64,000 nucleotides of DNA, from the NCBI RefSeq assembly GCF_020511115.1, contig NZ_JAJAVH010000011.1, positions 1 through 64,000 of the forward strand, in the 5' to 3' direction. Each line of letters begins with the position of its first letter. The first letter of the stretch is position 1. Source of the stretch: Luteimonas panaciterrae (lineage in GTDB: Bacteria > Pseudomonadota > Gammaproteobacteria > Xanthomonadales > Xanthomonadaceae). Below the pieces are notes generated by a model that was not told the DNA's origin, did not search any database, and saw only the letters and a program-made list of their open reading frames with translations. Of this stretch, positions 8,518-17,899 are shown piece by piece. Position numbers and translations under genes: made by a program.

Positions 8518-9369
8518 TTACTCTAGGACCGGCGTGCGTGCCGGCGATGCCGTTGTGGCGTCGAGCCGCAAGTCTTTTCGAATGCCAGCGTCCACCAGTC
8601 GAGCCGGCGCAAATCTGCGAAGCAATCGCAGGCGATTCGCGAGCCCACCAGCGGTGTACCGGAGTTTTGGCTGGGCGGCGATGGCCGCTTGCAGCACGAC
8701 ATCGGCCACGACGGTCGGCTCGTCAGCCTCTGCCATCACCTTCTTGATCACTTTGTTCAGGAGCGCGCGAACTTCCCGATATTCGTCGAGCTGCGAATCG
8801 GGGGCTAGAAAGTTCGCGTCGAATTGCGTCTTCGTGTAAGCGGGCTCGATCACCGAGACCCGGATGCCTCTTGTGCGCAACTCGTGGTCGAGCGACTCGG
8901 AGTAGCCTTCAACCGCATGCTTGGTTGCGGCATACAGAGCCCCGTAAGGCATCGGAAGGAAACCAAGCACCGAACCGATGTTGATGATGCGGCCATTCCC
9001 CTGGTGTCGCATGTAAGGCACGACGGCACGGGTCATGCGGATAAGCCCGAAGAAGTTGGTTTCAAAGATCGCCTTGGCCTGCTCGATCGAGCTCTCTTCC
9101 GCTCCCGCAGGCGCAACACCGAAGCCAGCATTGTTCACCAGCAGATCGATGCGGCCTTCCAGCCGGATCAGCTGGCTGACGGCGGCTTCGACCGACTCGT
9201 CGCTGGTCACGTCGAGCGGCAGCATGTGGAACAACTGTTGGCTGCCCTGCGCGCCGCGTCTGCTGGTGCCGTAGACCTTGTAGCCGGCCTTGGCGAGCCG
9301 CTGCGCAATGGCTTCGCCGATACCTGACGAAGCGCCTGTTACGAGGGCAATGGATCCTTTGCTTTTCAT
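8518..9369 (-). CDS. SDR family oxidoreductase
   Basis: A 283-residue classical short-chain dehydrogenase. It has the cofactor motif TGASSGIGEAIA near residue 11, the NNAGFG motif near residue 80, a serine in NIGSVLG, and the active-site YAATKHAVEG (Tyr-x3-Lys). I chose the ATG at 9369 (MKSKGSIALVTG) because an AGAAGG site precedes it; the frame is open further upstream but that would cross the palindrome at 9408-9425. It is the first gene of a probable two-gene operon with the MDR gene. The palindrome in its promoter nearly matches the one over the neighbouring TetR start, so that regulator probably controls it. The substrate is unknown. Confidence 0.88.
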   Translation of the reverse strand: MKSKGSIALVTGASSGIGEAIAQRLAKAGYKVYGTSRRGAQGSQQLFHMLPLDVTSDESVEAAVSQLIRLEGRIDLLVNNAGFGVAPAGAEESSIEQAKAIFETNFFGLIRMTRAVVPYMRHQGNGRIINIGSVLGFLPMPYGALYAATKHAVEGYSESLDHELRTRGIRVSVIEPAYTKTQFDANFLAPDSQLDEYREVRALLNKVIKKVMAEADEPTVVADVVLQAAIAAQPKLRYTAGGLANRLRLLRRFAPARLVDAGIRKDLRLDATTASPARTPVLE

Positions 9370-9407
9370 GGGAATGCCTTCTATCGGAGGTAAAAGTGAT
9401 GCGAGAT

Positions 9408-9425
9408 ATATGATGTTCGTCATAT
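9408..9425. promoter_or_regulatory. Probable TetR operator upstream of the SDR-MDR operon
   Basis: ATATGATGTTCGTCATAT is an imperfect 18-bp palindrome that differs at only two central positions from the perfect palindrome over the tetR start at 10042-10059. It lies 39 bases upstream of the SDR start. Two near-identical sites flanking a regulator gene and its neighbouring operon are good evidence for a shared operator, although binding is inferred. Confidence 0.65.
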
Positions 9426-9467
9426 TGGAAATCGAACGGATAGACGCAGATTTCTAACGGCTCAGTT

Positions 9468-10043
9468 CTAGGTCGGAGCGAGATGCTTCAGCGCTGCTTC
9501 GCGTAGCCCATCGGAAAGCCTGGGCTCGTCGACGGCACGCGCCAGCACCAGCGCACCCACCATCGTCGCGACGGTGAAGAGGGCATGTTCGTGCGCGCCC
9601 GGCTGCCCCCAGTCGGGCGACTGGCGGGCGACGAGGTCGATCATCTCCTTGATGCGGCGCGTGGCGGCGCGCCGTACCTCAGGCGCCTGGCGTGGCATCT
9701 CCGAGCCAAGCGCGGCCGTTGCGCAGCCGCTCTCAATCCCTTCGAGGTGCTCCTTCGAGAGATAGGCCCGCATCATGGCCGGGAGTGCCTGCTGTGGCGG
9801 CGAACTGGCGGCGATGCGCTCCATCATCGCCACGCTTTCACTGCCGGCGCGATCGGCGGCTTCGGCGAGCATCGCCTCGCGCGACGGGAAATGGGCATAG
9901 AAGCCGCCGTGCGTCAGACCGGCGGCTTTCATGATGTCGGCGACGCCGGTGCCGTTGTAGCCACTGCGCCGGATAGCGCGAGCGGCGGCGTCGACGATGC
10001 GATCGTGCGTGGCTTCTTTGGACCTGGGAGTGGCTCGTTTCAT
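9468..10043 (-). CDS. TetR/AcrR family transcriptional regulator
   Basis: A 191-residue repressor-type protein. The N-terminal helix-turn-helix domain spans about residues 10-60 (DRIVDAAARAIRR, GVADIMKAAGLTHGGFYAHFPSREAML), and the rest is the helical ligand-binding domain with a C-terminal TetR_C-type region. I chose the ATG at 10043 (MKRATPRSKE) rather than an upstream in-frame ATG because it gives the usual short N-terminal arm. A perfect palindrome overlaps this start codon, so the protein probably represses itself, and the SDR-MDR operon just downstream carries a near copy. It resembles the NemR-like group that senses reactive electrophiles, but its ligand is not known. Confidence 0.88.
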   Translation of the reverse strand: MKRATPRSKEATHDRIVDAAARAIRRSGYNGTGVADIMKAAGLTHGGFYAHFPSREAMLAEAADRAGSESVAMMERIAASSPPQQALPAMMRAYLSKEHLEGIESGCATAALGSEMPRQAPEVRRAATRRIKEMIDLVARQSPDWGQPGAHEHALFTVATMVGALVLARAVDEPRLSDGLREAALKHLAPT

Positions 10044-10059
10044 ATGATGATCATCATAT
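10042..10059. promoter_or_regulatory. Perfect 18-bp palindrome, probable TetR autoregulatory operator
   Basis: ATATGATGATCATCATAT is identical to its reverse complement and overlaps the start codon of the TetR gene (minus strand). A second copy with two central changes lies at 9408-9425 before the SDR gene, and a half-site ATATGATG follows near 10071. Position and symmetry suggest steric repression of tetR by its own product. Confidence 0.65.
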
Positions 10060-10427
10060 TTGATGTCGGCATATGATGCAATGGGCTTTTCCCGGGGCAG
10101 GTTGGGGGTGGCTTTTGGCTGGGATGCCAATGTCCGCTATAGGTCGGAAGCAGCCATCTTCGATGGCTATCATGCATGGTTGCTGTGTCTCCGCTCTCCA
10201 TCGGTTTGATGTTCTCTTTGCTTACCGAAATAGGTTGCAGAACCGCTTTTTGCAACCCTTTGAATTTGCAGGTGAAGTTCCCGTGTCATGACACAGGACG
10301 AATTTCACAAACGGAGAAAAACGGGCGGAAGAGAGAGGAGTTTGGCCTGAGAGAGGCCAGAAACTTGTTCGCGCCGACACGGCGTGAATGCACGAAACCC
10401 TGCGAAATAAGGGGTTTTTGCCAGAAA
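10060..10427. other. Intergenic region between tetR and tRNA-Phe
   Basis: About 370 bases with no credible gene. It contains a 12-bp perfect palindrome GTGTCATGACAC at 10283-10294 of unknown meaning. It is the region downstream of the 3' end of tRNA-Phe, a usual place for integration, but no integrase or attachment-site duplication is visible. Confidence 0.4.
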
Positions 10428-10457
10428 CGAAAAACCCACCGGAGAGCGGTGGGTTTT
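10428..10457 (-). terminator. Intrinsic terminator of tRNA-Phe
   Basis: On the minus strand, the arms AACCCACC and GGTGGGTT enclose a 7-base loop and are followed by a T-rich run. It begins 8 bases past the tRNA 3' CCA, as expected for a tRNA terminator. Confidence 0.85.
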
Positions 10458-10464
10458 GATGAGG

Positions 10465-10540
10465 TGGTGGCCGGGGAGGGAATCGAACCCCCGACACGGG
10501 GATTTTCAATCCCCTGCTCTACCAACTGAGCTACCCGGCC
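10465..10540 (-). tRNA. tRNA-Phe (anticodon GAA)
   Basis: A 76-base cloverleaf on the minus strand. The 5' GGCCGGG acceptor arm pairs with CCCGGCC before an encoded A-CCA. The D-arm is GCTCAGTTGGTAGAGC, and the anticodon stem AGGGG/CCCC surrounds a loop containing GAA (GATTGAAAATC). The T-arm is GGGGGTTCGATTCCCTC. It matches bacterial tRNA-Phe closely and is followed by a clear terminator. Confidence 0.97.
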
Positions 10541-10712
10541 AAACGCTGCGGCCTTGGCCGTGCGAGCCGCGCATCATACGGGGCTGAACGGCGGGGAGCA
10601 AGAAGCTCGCGGCTGGCTGAACGGGCCGCGCGTGCTCCCTTGGGCGGCATGCGGCCCGAGCGCATCATCGTGCTACCTCATCCAGCGCCGCTGTGCGGCA
10701 AGGGAAACGGGC

Positions 10713-11156
10713 ATGAAAACGATGATTTTCGCGGCCGCCCTGAGTGCCGCATTGCCACTGTTGGCCGCCTGCGCGACCACGGGCATGAGCGATTCCGAAA
10801 AGCTGGCGCTCTACAGCAGCCATGCCGGCAAGCCGGTGTCGAACTTCCACTACTTCGGCCGTATCGACGGCTGGACGCCGCTCGGCGACAGCGCGGTGGC
10901 GGTGTGGACCAAGCCCAACCAGGCCTATCTGCTGAGCCTGTACGGTCCATGCCAGAACCTCGAATTCACCCCGGTGATCGGCGTGACCAGCCAGATGAAC
11001 CAGGTGTACGCGAAGTTCGACAAGATCATCGCGCACGATCGCGGTTCGATCGAGTTCCCGTGCCGAATCAATGAAATCCGTCCGCTCGATGTGAAGGCGA
11101 TCAGGGCCGCGGAGAAGACCGCGCGCGATCAGGCGTCGCCGTCCACCGGAACGTAG
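10713..11156 (+). CDS. Putative lipoprotein, DUF6491-like
   Basis: A 147-residue protein whose N-terminus ([21 protein letters not shown]) is a lipoprotein signal with the lipobox LAAC, so Cys19 would be lipidated and the protein anchored in the envelope. The mature part ([17 protein letters not shown] start, then [16 protein letters not shown] and [22 protein letters not shown]) resembles DUF6491 proteins common in Lysobacterales; two cysteines could form a disulfide. Function unknown. I chose the start at 10713 because it opens directly onto the signal peptide. Its 3' end overlaps the convergent yggX gene by 28 bases. Confidence 0.75.
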   Translation: MKTMIFAAALSAALPLLAACATTGMSDSEKLALYSSHAGKPVSNFHYFGRIDGWTPLGDSAVAVWTKPNQAYLLSLYGPCQNLEFTPVIGVTSQMNQVYAKFDKIIAHDRGSIEFPCRINEIRPLDVKAIRAAEKTARDQASPSTGT

Positions 11157-11407
11157 CCGGCCGGCCTCTCGGCGCCGCCGCCGAACAGGAATTTCCGCAT
11201 CTCGTCTTCGAGGAAGGCGCGGTGGTTCGGGTCGAGCGGTGAGAGCCGGTTTTCGTTGATCAGCATGGTCTGGTGCGCCAGCCATGCGGCCCAGGCGGTC
11301 TTGCCGATGTGGGCGAAGACGCGTTTGCCGAGTTCGCCGGGCCAGGGCACGAAGTCCAGGCCTTCGGTTTCGCGGTGTTCGTATTCGCAATAAACCATGC
11401 GCGTCAT
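11129..11407 (-). CDS. yggX: Probable Fe(2+)-trafficking / oxidative damage protection protein
   Basis: A 92-residue YggX family protein. It has the characteristic [30 protein letters not shown] N-terminus (the single cysteine near residue 7), followed by [17 protein letters not shown] and the [14 protein letters not shown] motif; length and motifs match the family. YggX proteins are implicated in iron handling and protection of Fe-S enzymes from oxidation. Its start overlaps the mutY stop by 4 bases (ATGA), so it is translationally coupled to mutY, an Fe-S DNA repair enzyme. This mutY-yggX pairing is widespread in gammaproteobacteria. Confidence 0.95.
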   Translation of the reverse strand: MTRMVYCEYEHRETEGLDFVPWPGELGKRVFAHIGKTAWAAWLAHQTMLINENRLSPLDPNHRAFLEDEMRKFLFGGGAERPAGYVPVDGDA

Positions 11408-12582
11408 GACGATGTGGTCCCGTGATCCTGATGTTGTCGGAATTGCGCTTCGAGCAGGGTGCGGACCGGTGCCGGAATGCCGAGCGTGGCGAGGTCTTCG
11501 CGCGTTGCCCAGCGCATGTCGTCATTGTCGCGCACGACGGTGCGCGGCGTGACGGCGTGCCAGCGTAGCGGCTGCAGGCGCAGGTGGTAGTGGGTGAAGC
11601 CGTGGTCGATGGCATCGAGTGCCTCGCCGCCGTCGTAGTCGCCGGTGACGTGGGTCTCGAACCAGGCGCGTGCGTCCTCATGCGCCTCGCTTTGCGGCAG
11701 CGACCAGAGTGACGCCCACACACCGGTCGGCGGACGCCGTTGCAGGAGAACGCGATCCTGGGCATCGCGCAGCAGCAGCACGAAGGCCGAGCGTTCGGGC
11801 AGTGGCTTGCCGGGTTTCGGCGTCGGTAGTTCGGCGACGCGGCCGGTGGTCAGTGCGGCGCAGTGTTCCTGCAATGGGCAGAGCACGCAGGCCGGATCGA
11901 AGCGGGTGCACAGCGTGGCACCGAAATCCATTTGCGCCTGGGTGTAGTCGGGCAGTCGTGCATCGGGCAGTTGCCGGCTCCGCACATGATGCTCGGCAAG
12001 CGACCACAATTTCTTTTCCACGGAGGGCTGTCCGGGCCAGCCATCGACACCGTGATAGCGGCACAGCACACGCTTGACGTTGCCGTCGAGGATGGCGTGG
12101 CGATCGCCCCAGGCCTGCGACAGAATCGCGCCGGCGGTGCTGCGGCCGATGCCGGGCAATGCGATGAGTGCATCGAAGTCGCGCGGCAGTTCGCCGCCGT
12201 GCCGTTCCGCGCACGCACGCGCGGCCGCGTGCAGGTTGCGGGCGCGTGCGTAGTAACCGAGTCCCGACCACAGCGCCAGCACGGTGTCGAGTTCGGCGGC
12301 GGCGAGCGCGGCGACGTCGGGCAGGGCGGTGACGAAGCGTTCGAAGTAGGGAATGACGACGCGGACTTGTGTCTGCTGCAGCATGATTTCCGACAGCCAG
12401 ACGCGGTACGGCGTGCGCGGATGCTGCCAGGGCAGATCGTGGCGGCCGGAGACGTCGAACCAGTTCAGCAGCTTGGCTGCGAAGGTGTCATTCGAATCCA
12501 TCGCCGAAACCTGCTGGTCGCCGTGCGAATCTTTCACCGGCACGGGGATTTTCAATTTCCTGCTTCCCGATTTCGTGCTCAT
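11404..12582 (-). CDS. mutY: A/G-specific adenine DNA glycosylase
   Basis: A 392-residue base-excision repair enzyme that removes adenine mispaired with 8-oxoguanine. The catalytic glutamate is in the [12 protein letters not shown] segment, the helix-hairpin-helix is [12 protein letters not shown] with the following [12 protein letters not shown] aspartate, and the 4Fe-4S ligands follow the canonical Cys-x6-Cys-x2-Cys-x5-Cys ([17 protein letters not shown]). The C-terminal 140 residues form the NUDIX-like 8-oxoG recognition domain. The start at 12582 overlaps the AsmA-like gene's stop by 4 bases; an internal ATG about 27 codons in (MDSNDTF) is an alternative closer to the usual family start. 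Operon order is ftsY, AsmA-like, mutY, yggX. Confidence 0.95.
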   Translation of the reverse strand: MSTKSGSRKLKIPVPVKDSHGDQQVSAMDSNDTFAAKLLNWFDVSGRHDLPWQHPRTPYRVWLSEIMLQQTQVRVVIPYFERFVTALPDVAALAAAELDTVLALWSGLGYYARARNLHAAARACAERHGGELPRDFDALIALPGIGRSTAGAILSQAWGDRHAILDGNVKRVLCRYHGVDGWPGQPSVEKKLWSLAEHHVRSRQLPDARLPDYTQAQMDFGATLCTRFDPACVLCPLQEHCAALTTGRVAELPTPKPGKPLPERSAFVLLLRDAQDRVLLQRRPPTGVWASLWSLPQSEAHEDARAWFETHVTGDYDGGEALDAIDHGFTHYHLRLQPLRWHAVTPRTVVRDNDDMRWATREDLATLGIPAPVRTLLEAQFRQHQDHGTTSS

Positions 12583-13832
12583 GGCGCTTTGGCATCCTTC
12601 GGCTCCGCGTCATCCAGTTCGATCTCGATCCCTTCCAGGCGCGCGCCGGAAATGACGAGTTCCGGTGTCGTGAGGTGCCCGGATAACGGCGGCAGCGGCG
12701 CTGCGGTGCCGGTGGCCGCCGCTACCCACTGCGTGATCTCGGGGATGCGGAAACGGCCATCGAAGCGGGTGGCGTCCCGTTGCAGATGCAGCTCGGCAGG
12801 ATCGGAAAGATCGGCGGCGCCAAGATAGCGCGTGGAGAATCCCAGTGGCGATTGCGATGCATTGAGTGGCGCGGGCAACGCCGGCCACGCCCGCGGCCAG
12901 GCCGCGAGACGGCCGTCGAAGCGCAACAGCATGCGTTTGCCATAGGCGGCCACGCCCGATGCGTCCAGATTTGGCACGACTCCTTCACCGCGCAGGGCGA
13001 GGCCCGCGGGGGCGAGCGCCGCCACATCGTCGCGATAACGCAGTGGCGAATTCAAGGCGAAGGCGAAGGGGAGTCTGGTGTCGCCGCTTTCGTATCGCGC
13101 GACCAGGGAGGCGCGCAGCGGAACGATACGCACGCCATCGTCGAAATACAGCGGGCCGGACGCGCGCAAACGTGCGGGGAGGCGCCAGTTCTTCGCTTGC
13201 GCGGTGATCGGGCCAACGACGGCGACGCCCGCGCCGCTGGCGGGGCGAGTCATCGCAACGGCGAGATTGAATTGCAGCGACAGTGTTTCAGTTCCGAAGC
13301 GACCACCGGCGCGCGCGTCGATGCGGCGATCCGGCTGCAGGCGCGGCAGGGCGAGGGAAAACGCCTCGATGCGCCAGTCGCCACCTTCGACGCGCCCGTT
13401 GTCGACTTGCACGCCGTTGCTGAAAGTAGGGAGGCTTGTCTCGCCAGACGGTCGTGTGGACAACCAATGCTGCAGCGCCTGGACATCGAGAATGGGCGCA
13501 TCGAGTTCGAGCCGGGTGATGTCGAGCTTCTCGCCGCGACTGCGGACGGTCGACCAGGGCACGGAGACCAGCACGCGCTGTGCGCGCAGCAACGGTGTCG
13601 TGGCGCCTGGCTCGCGGACGGTCACGTTGCGCACGACCAGTTGCGGCCCACCGAGCAGCTGGTATTCGTTGGTGCCGGCGGCATTGATTTCCAGGCCGAG
13701 TGCATTGCCGATCGCCGACAACGTGAATCCTGCAACGCGATCAGGTTGCAGGACGAAACGCAGCGCGATCGCCAGCAGCAACAGCAGGACGGCGCCCGCG
13801 ATGAGCAGCAGCGCAATGCGCTTGCGGATCAC
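12579..13832 (-). CDS. AsmA-like inner-membrane-anchored protein
   Basis: A 417-residue protein with one N-terminal membrane anchor (RIALLLIAGAVLLLLLAIAL) and a large periplasmic beta-rich part. Features typical of AsmA-type proteins are repeated strands such as GLEINAAGTNEYQLLGGPQLVVRNVTV, RAQRVLVSVPW and LDITRLELDAPILDVQAL. AsmA-like proteins are implicated in lipid transport between the membranes and outer-membrane homeostasis; this short one lacks the repeats of long AsmA members. It overlaps ftsY by 4 bases upstream and mutY by 4 bases downstream, so it is translated as part of that operon. The family call is moderate; the function is inferred. Confidence 0.75.
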   Translation of the reverse strand: MIRKRIALLLIAGAVLLLLLAIALRFVLQPDRVAGFTLSAIGNALGLEINAAGTNEYQLLGGPQLVVRNVTVREPGATTPLLRAQRVLVSVPWSTVRSRGEKLDITRLELDAPILDVQALQHWLSTRPSGETSLPTFSNGVQVDNGRVEGGDWRIEAFSLALPRLQPDRRIDARAGGRFGTETLSLQFNLAVAMTRPASGAGVAVVGPITAQAKNWRLPARLRASGPLYFDDGVRIVPLRASLVARYESGDTRLPFAFALNSPLRYRDDVAALAPAGLALRGEGVVPNLDASGVAAYGKRMLLRFDGRLAAWPRAWPALPAPLNASQSPLGFSTRYLGAADLSDPAELHLQRDATRFDGRFRIPEITQWVAAATGTAAPLPPLSGHLTTPELVISGARLEGIEIELDDAEPKDAKAP

Positions 13833-14980
13833 GCGCTGAGCGACTCCGGCAGCAATGCGTCGACGAAAGCCTCCGCATCGAACACGCGCAGATCCTCGGG
13901 CCGCTCACCGATGCCGGCGTAACGGATCGGAATGGCGAATTCGCGCGCGAGCGCGAACACCACGCCGCCCTTGGCGGTGCCGTCGAGCTTGGTCACGACC
14001 AGGCCGGTGACGCCGGCGGCCGCATGGAACTGGCGCAGCTGCGACAGCGCGTTCTGCCCGGTGGTGCCGTCGATGACCATCAACACTTCGTGCGGTGCCT
14101 GCGCATCGACCTTGCCGAGCACGCGCTTGATCTTGCCGAGCTCGGCCATCAATCCCTGCTGCGTGTGCAGGCGGCCGGCGGTATCGGCGATCAGCACGTC
14201 GATGCCACGCGCTTTGGCCGCCTGCAGGGCGTCGAAGGCTACCGAGGCGGCATCGGCGTTCTGGCCCTGCGCCACTACGGCGACGCCATTGCGGTCGCCC
14301 CAGGCTTGCAGCTGCGCGACGGCGGCGGCGCGGAACGTGTCGCCGGCGGCGAGCATCAGGCCGCGGCCTTCGTCCTTGTAGCGTTTGGCGAGCTTGCCGA
14401 TGGTGGTGGTCTTGCCGACGCCGTTGACGCCGACGGTAAGGATGACGAAGGGCTTGGCCGTGCCATCGATCACGAGCGGCTTGGCGACGGGTGCCAGCAT
14501 CGCGATCAGTTCGGCGCGCAGTGCCGTGCGCAATGCCGCTGCGTCGGCGAATTCGCGCGCCTTCATGCGCTTGCGCAATTGCGCGATCAGCTGGGTGGTG
14601 GCGGTGATGCCGACGTCCGCGGTGAGCAGGGCGGTCTCGATTTCGTCGAGCAGGTCGTCATCGAGTTTCGGATTACGCGAGAACAGGCTGCCGAGGCCGC
14701 GCGCGATGCTGCTGCCGCGCAGGCGTTCGCGCCAGCCGGGTTTGCCGGGAGCCGCCGCGGGTTTTTCCTGGACGTCGGCTACCGTCACAGGCGCAGGTTC
14801 GGGCCTGGCGGCGGATTCGGGCGCCAGGGGGCTCTCCGTCGCCTCGTCCCGCGATTGCGGGAAGGCGGCGGCGAGCGCATCGATGCGGCTGTCACGTTCG
14901 CTGGCAGGGGGGGCCGCATCGGAGCTTGCCGTATTGGAGCTGACCTCGCTCGGCTTCTTGCGGCGGAAAAAGCTGACCAT
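13829..14980 (-). CDS. ftsY: Signal recognition particle receptor FtsY
   Basis: A 383-residue SRP-receptor GTPase that docks ribosome-SRP complexes at the inner membrane. I chose the ATG at 14980 (MVSFFRRKKPSE), the usual FtsY beginning, although the frame is open further upstream. After an acidic/proline-rich A-region comes the helical N domain (about residues 85-165). The G domain follows with the P-loop GVNGVGKTTTIGKLAKRY, the AGDTFRAAAV insertion-box start, DTAGRLHTQ, TKLDGTAKGG and the C-terminal GIGERPEDLRVFD. It is the first gene of the operon running through the AsmA-like gene, mutY and yggX, and is divergent from rsmD. Confidence 0.97.
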   Translation of the reverse strand: MVSFFRRKKPSEVSSNTASSDAAPPASERDSRIDALAAAFPQSRDEATESPLAPESAARPEPAPVTVADVQEKPAAAPGKPGWRERLRGSSIARGLGSLFSRNPKLDDDLLDEIETALLTADVGITATTQLIAQLRKRMKAREFADAAALRTALRAELIAMLAPVAKPLVIDGTAKPFVILTVGVNGVGKTTTIGKLAKRYKDEGRGLMLAAGDTFRAAAVAQLQAWGDRNGVAVVAQGQNADAASVAFDALQAAKARGIDVLIADTAGRLHTQQGLMAELGKIKRVLGKVDAQAPHEVLMVIDGTTGQNALSQLRQFHAAAGVTGLVVTKLDGTAKGGVVFALAREFAIPIRYAGIGERPEDLRVFDAEAFVDALLPESLSA

Positions 14981-15153
14981 CGGGTGTCGTTCGGTAGATT
15001 TGATGAAGTCCGCGCATCGAGCCGCGCGGTCGGCACGATGAGGTGTGCGGGTCTTGTGCAGGGGCCGCACGGAAGGTGTTTTTGTCCACGGGAGCATGGA
15101 CAATGCCCGAGCAATGGTAGCACCGGCCCCCGGACTCCCCCTATGAAAGCAAC

Positions 15154-16316
<1,163 letters not shown>

Positions 16317-16351
16317 TTCCATAAGCTGATCCCATAGGGGAATTAATCGCC

Positions 16352-16858
16352 ATGAAAATCCTGACCCATCCGGCTCTGAAGCGTTTCGCCCTGGTTGTCT
16401 GCCTCGTGCTGCCGTTCGCGGCCTGCAAGAAGGAAGAAGCGCCGAAGGAAACCGTCAAGGCGGCGCTCCCAGCGCCGACCACCGAGGATGCCGCGCAGTG
16501 GCGCGAGTACGTCTCCGACGTCGTCACCCGCAACAGCCCGGCCGATCTGGGCAACCAGCCGTACGTGTACCTGCTGCCCGGCGAAAGCACCCCGGACTTC
16601 CAGGGCAACTACGAGCGCCTGCTGGAAAAGGCCAAGACCGACGTCGCACGCGGCATCATCAGCGGCAACATGCTCGCCTATGCCTCGCCGGCTTCGGCGA
16701 AGATCGCCGACATCGTAGTGGAGTCGTTCAAGGACGTGCCGGCCGGCACGATGAAGGGCGTGCGCGTCGTGTTCATCGGCAAGCCCGCGGACGGCGAGCG
16801 CGTCAAGGCGGCCGTCACGCCGGCGGGTGTGGATTACGTCTTCGTCGAGGCGAAGTAA
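16352..16858 (+). CDS. Conserved hypothetical lipoprotein
   Basis: A 168-residue protein with a signal sequence ending in the lipobox FAAC (CKKEEAPKE follows), so it is probably a lipoprotein with a short charged linker. The mature domain contains VSDVVTRNSPADLGNQPYVY and a second half (TMKGVRVVFIGKPADGERV... VDYVFVEAK) of alternating beta and helical character. I do not recognise a family with a known function. It follows coaD after 35 bases and may share its transcript. Confidence 0.75.
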   Translation: MKILTHPALKRFALVVCLVLPFAACKKEEAPKETVKAALPAPTTEDAAQWREYVSDVVTRNSPADLGNQPYVYLLPGESTPDFQGNYERLLEKAKTDVARGIISGNMLAYASPASAKIADIVVESFKDVPAGTMKGVRVVFIGKPADGERVKAAVTPAGVDYVFVEAK

Positions 16859-16962
16859 CCGTCGTTCGCGACGGATCGTCCGGACGCAGCGAGGAATCCG
16901 CGCGGGCTTGAAAACGCGCGGATTCTACGCCACGTTCTGGAATGATGGATTGAAATGTCGCG

Positions 16963-17217
16963 ATGTCGCTGAAAATCAACGAGCTCTGCGTCAACTGTGA
17001 CGTCTGCGAACCGGCCTGCCCGAATCAGGCGATTTCGCAGGGCGAGACCATCTATGTGATCGATCCGGCGCGCTGCACCGAATGCGTCGGCCATTTCGAC
17101 GAGCCGCAGTGCGTGGTGGTGTGTCCGGTGGAATGCATCGATCCGGACCCGGCATTTCCCGAAAGCCAGGAACAATTGCTGGCGAAGCTGCGCCGGCTGC
17201 AGCAAGATGCGGGTTAG
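16963..17217 (+). CDS. YfhL family 4Fe-4S dicluster ferredoxin
   Basis: An 84-residue ferredoxin with two 4Fe-4S motifs. The first is Cys-x2-Cys-x2-Cys-x3-Cys in CVNCDVCEPACP. The second is interrupted, Cys-x2-Cys-x8-Cys-x3-Cys (CTECVGHFDEPQCVVVCP), the insertion seen in YfhL/Alvin-type low-potential ferredoxins. It is a cytoplasmic electron carrier; the partner enzyme is not indicated by the neighbours. In several gammaproteobacteria a similar gene follows coaD, as here, with one lipoprotein gene between them. Confidence 0.93.
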   Translation: MSLKINELCVNCDVCEPACPNQAISQGETIYVIDPARCTECVGHFDEPQCVVVCPVECIDPDPAFPESQEQLLAKLRRLQQDAG

Positions 17218-17248
17218 TCCTTAGTCGTGTCTCAGGTAAGGAGGATCC

Positions 17249-17875
17249 GTGATCGAGCTTCCCGTCCTGTTTTCCTTCGTCCTGGTCGTGCTCGCGTTGT
17301 TCCTGATTCCAGGGCCGGCCGTCCTGATGACGCTCGCCCGGGCCGCAAGCGGCGGCCGCCGCATCGGCGTGCTGACCGGTCTGGGCATCGCCTGCGGGGA
17401 TCTGATGCATGCGCTGCTGGCGACCTTCGGCCTGTCGGCCGTGCTGATGACCTCGGCGACGGCATTCGCTGTTGTGAAATACGCCGGCGTCGCCTATCTC
17501 GTGTATCTCGGTCTGAAGGCGATCTTCGAGAAGACCGGTGAGCTGAGTCTGCCCAGCGCCCGCAAGGTCGATGGTTGGATGGCCTTTCGACAGGGCGCGC
17601 TGACCGAAATGCTCAATCCGAAGACGGCGCTGTTCTTTCTCGCCTTCCTTCCGCAGTTCGTGCATCAAGGGCAGGGCAGCGTGACCTTGCAGCTCGCCGA
17701 ACTCGGTTTGCTGTTCGCGCTGTTGAGCGCGATCTATTCATCCTTCGTCGCCATGGCCGGCAGCGCGCTCGGTGGCTGGATCGGCCGCAATCGCGGGATT
17801 GGCCGTTGGCAGGGTAAGGTGGTGGGGACCATCTATCTCGGGCTTGGCGCCAAACTCGCGCTTCAAGAGCGATAG
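17249..17875 (+). CDS. LysE/RhtB family amino-acid exporter
   Basis: A 208-residue membrane protein with about six hydrophobic segments. It has the LysE family N-terminus, including PGPAVLMTLARAASGGRRIGVLTGLGIACGD split around residues 22-50, and the NPKTALFFLAFLPQF motif near residue 127. It would export an amino acid or derivative such as homoserine lactone or threonine. I chose the GTG start because a perfect AAGGAGG lies 5 bases upstream. It is followed closely by the gamma-glutamyltransferase gene on the same strand. The substrate is not determinable. Confidence 0.92.
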   Translation: MIELPVLFSFVLVVLALFLIPGPAVLMTLARAASGGRRIGVLTGLGIACGDLMHALLATFGLSAVLMTSATAFAVVKYAGVAYLVYLGLKAIFEKTGELSLPSARKVDGWMAFRQGALTEMLNPKTALFFLAFLPQFVHQGQGSVTLQLAELGLLFALLSAIYSSFVAMAGSALGGWIGRNRGIGRWQGKVVGTIYLGLGAKLALQER

Positions 17876-17899
17876 GTTTCCGCATCGGTGTTCATTCGC

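Noticed and set aside
10060..10464. Possible genomic-island attachment site at tRNA-Phe
   Set aside because: No integrase gene, no repeat of the tRNA 3' end in the window and no island-like composition downstream; a terminator follows the tRNA normally.
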